Below, piece after piece: positions 54,649 through 54,720 of a stretch of DNA of 54,720 bases; positions within the stretch are counted from its first letter, which is position 1; every line of letters begins with the position of its first letter. Source of the stretch: Deltaproteobacteria bacterium (GTDB taxonomy: Bacteria > Myxococcota_A > Polyangia > Polyangiales > Polyangiaceae); NCBI GenBank assembly GCA_016875405.1, contig VGRJ01000021.1:1-54720 (forward strand), read 5' to 3'. A program made the position numbers and the translations under genes. Below the pieces are notes generated by a model, which saw only the letters and a list, made by a program, of their open reading frames with translations, ran no database searches and had not been told where the DNA came from.

Positions 54649-54720
54649 ATGACCCTGCTTCGCTCCCTCGCCTCGCTGTTCGCTACCTCTCTCTTGCTCG
54701 CGGCCTGCGGCGGCGGTCCA
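54649..54720 (+). CDS. Lipoprotein, N-terminal fragment
   Basis: The ATG at 54649 opens 24 codons to the right edge. The product is a signal peptide with a strong lipobox, SLLLAACGGG. Only the signal is inside the window, so the function is unknown. It lies 72 nt after the M16-like lipoprotein gene and could belong to the same operon. Confidence 0.55.
   Translation, partial: MTLLRSLASLFATSLLLAACGGGP

Overview
The window is high-G+C DNA from a Gram-negative bacterium, most likely a myxobacterium (Myxococcota, Polyangiales-like). This is inferred from gene content: a TIGR02266-type PilZ protein, two Hanks-type Ser/Thr kinases with C-terminal membrane anchors, PEGA-domain secreted proteins, Cys-rich and MopE-motif lipoproteins, a MoxR/DUF58/TgpA cluster, and outer-membrane and lipoprotein functions (Lnt). 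I saw no tRNA, rRNA, CRISPR array, insertion sequence or phage gene. It looks like a stable chromosomal segment carrying housekeeping and lineage-specific envelope genes.

Layout. 1-552 (-): PilZ protein running off the left edge in a tandem EEPKA repeat. 689-6124 (+): L,D-transpeptidase, ThiO-like oxidase, SDR-like protein, purM, purN. 6132-7772 (-): class I fumarase. 7893-11377 (+): FAD oxidoreductase, PEGA protein, rsmD. 11396-13213 (-): CPBP protease and a UbiA/DPPR-synthase-like enzyme. 13304-18611 (+): MoxR, DUF58, TgpA-like transglutaminase, trmH. 18696-22314 (+): Ser/Thr kinase, TPR/PEGA protein, MopE/YfaP-like lipoprotein. 22304-23545 (-): solitary DNA methyltransferase. 23694-28068 (+): metzincin-like lipoprotein, membrane Fe-S oxidoreductase with a His-rich repeat, small zinc-ribbon protein. 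28098-36630 (-): tight run of rlmI, HAD phosphatase, two ABC half-transporters, uvrC and a serine hydrolase. 36772-39538 (+): outer-membrane protein and lnt. 39545-44562 (-): kinase, transaldolase-like aldolase, ybeY and a Cys-rich lipoprotein. 44669-45754 (+): unknown membrane protein. 45770-48826 (-): secA. 49036-50304 (+): ArsB-like transporter. 50334-51290 (-): short-chain dehydrogenase. 51593-54576 (+): two M16 peptidase subunits, then the start of another lipoprotein at the right edge.

Common themes. Envelope biogenesis recurs (LDT, Lnt, SecA, TgpA cluster, M16 pair, lipoproteins). Seven convergent gene pairs abut or overlap with almost no room for terminators. Many genes that head transcription units have a TAnnnT-like -10 box only 6-12 nt before the start codon and no Shine-Dalgarno sequence. 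That suggests leaderless mRNAs are common here and is, to me, the most general signal in the window. The other standout features are the His-rich AHGHD repeat placed between two [4Fe-4S] motifs of an EtfD/HdrD-like oxidoreductase, the perfect 15-bp repeat tail of the PilZ protein, and two PEGA proteins of matching topology.
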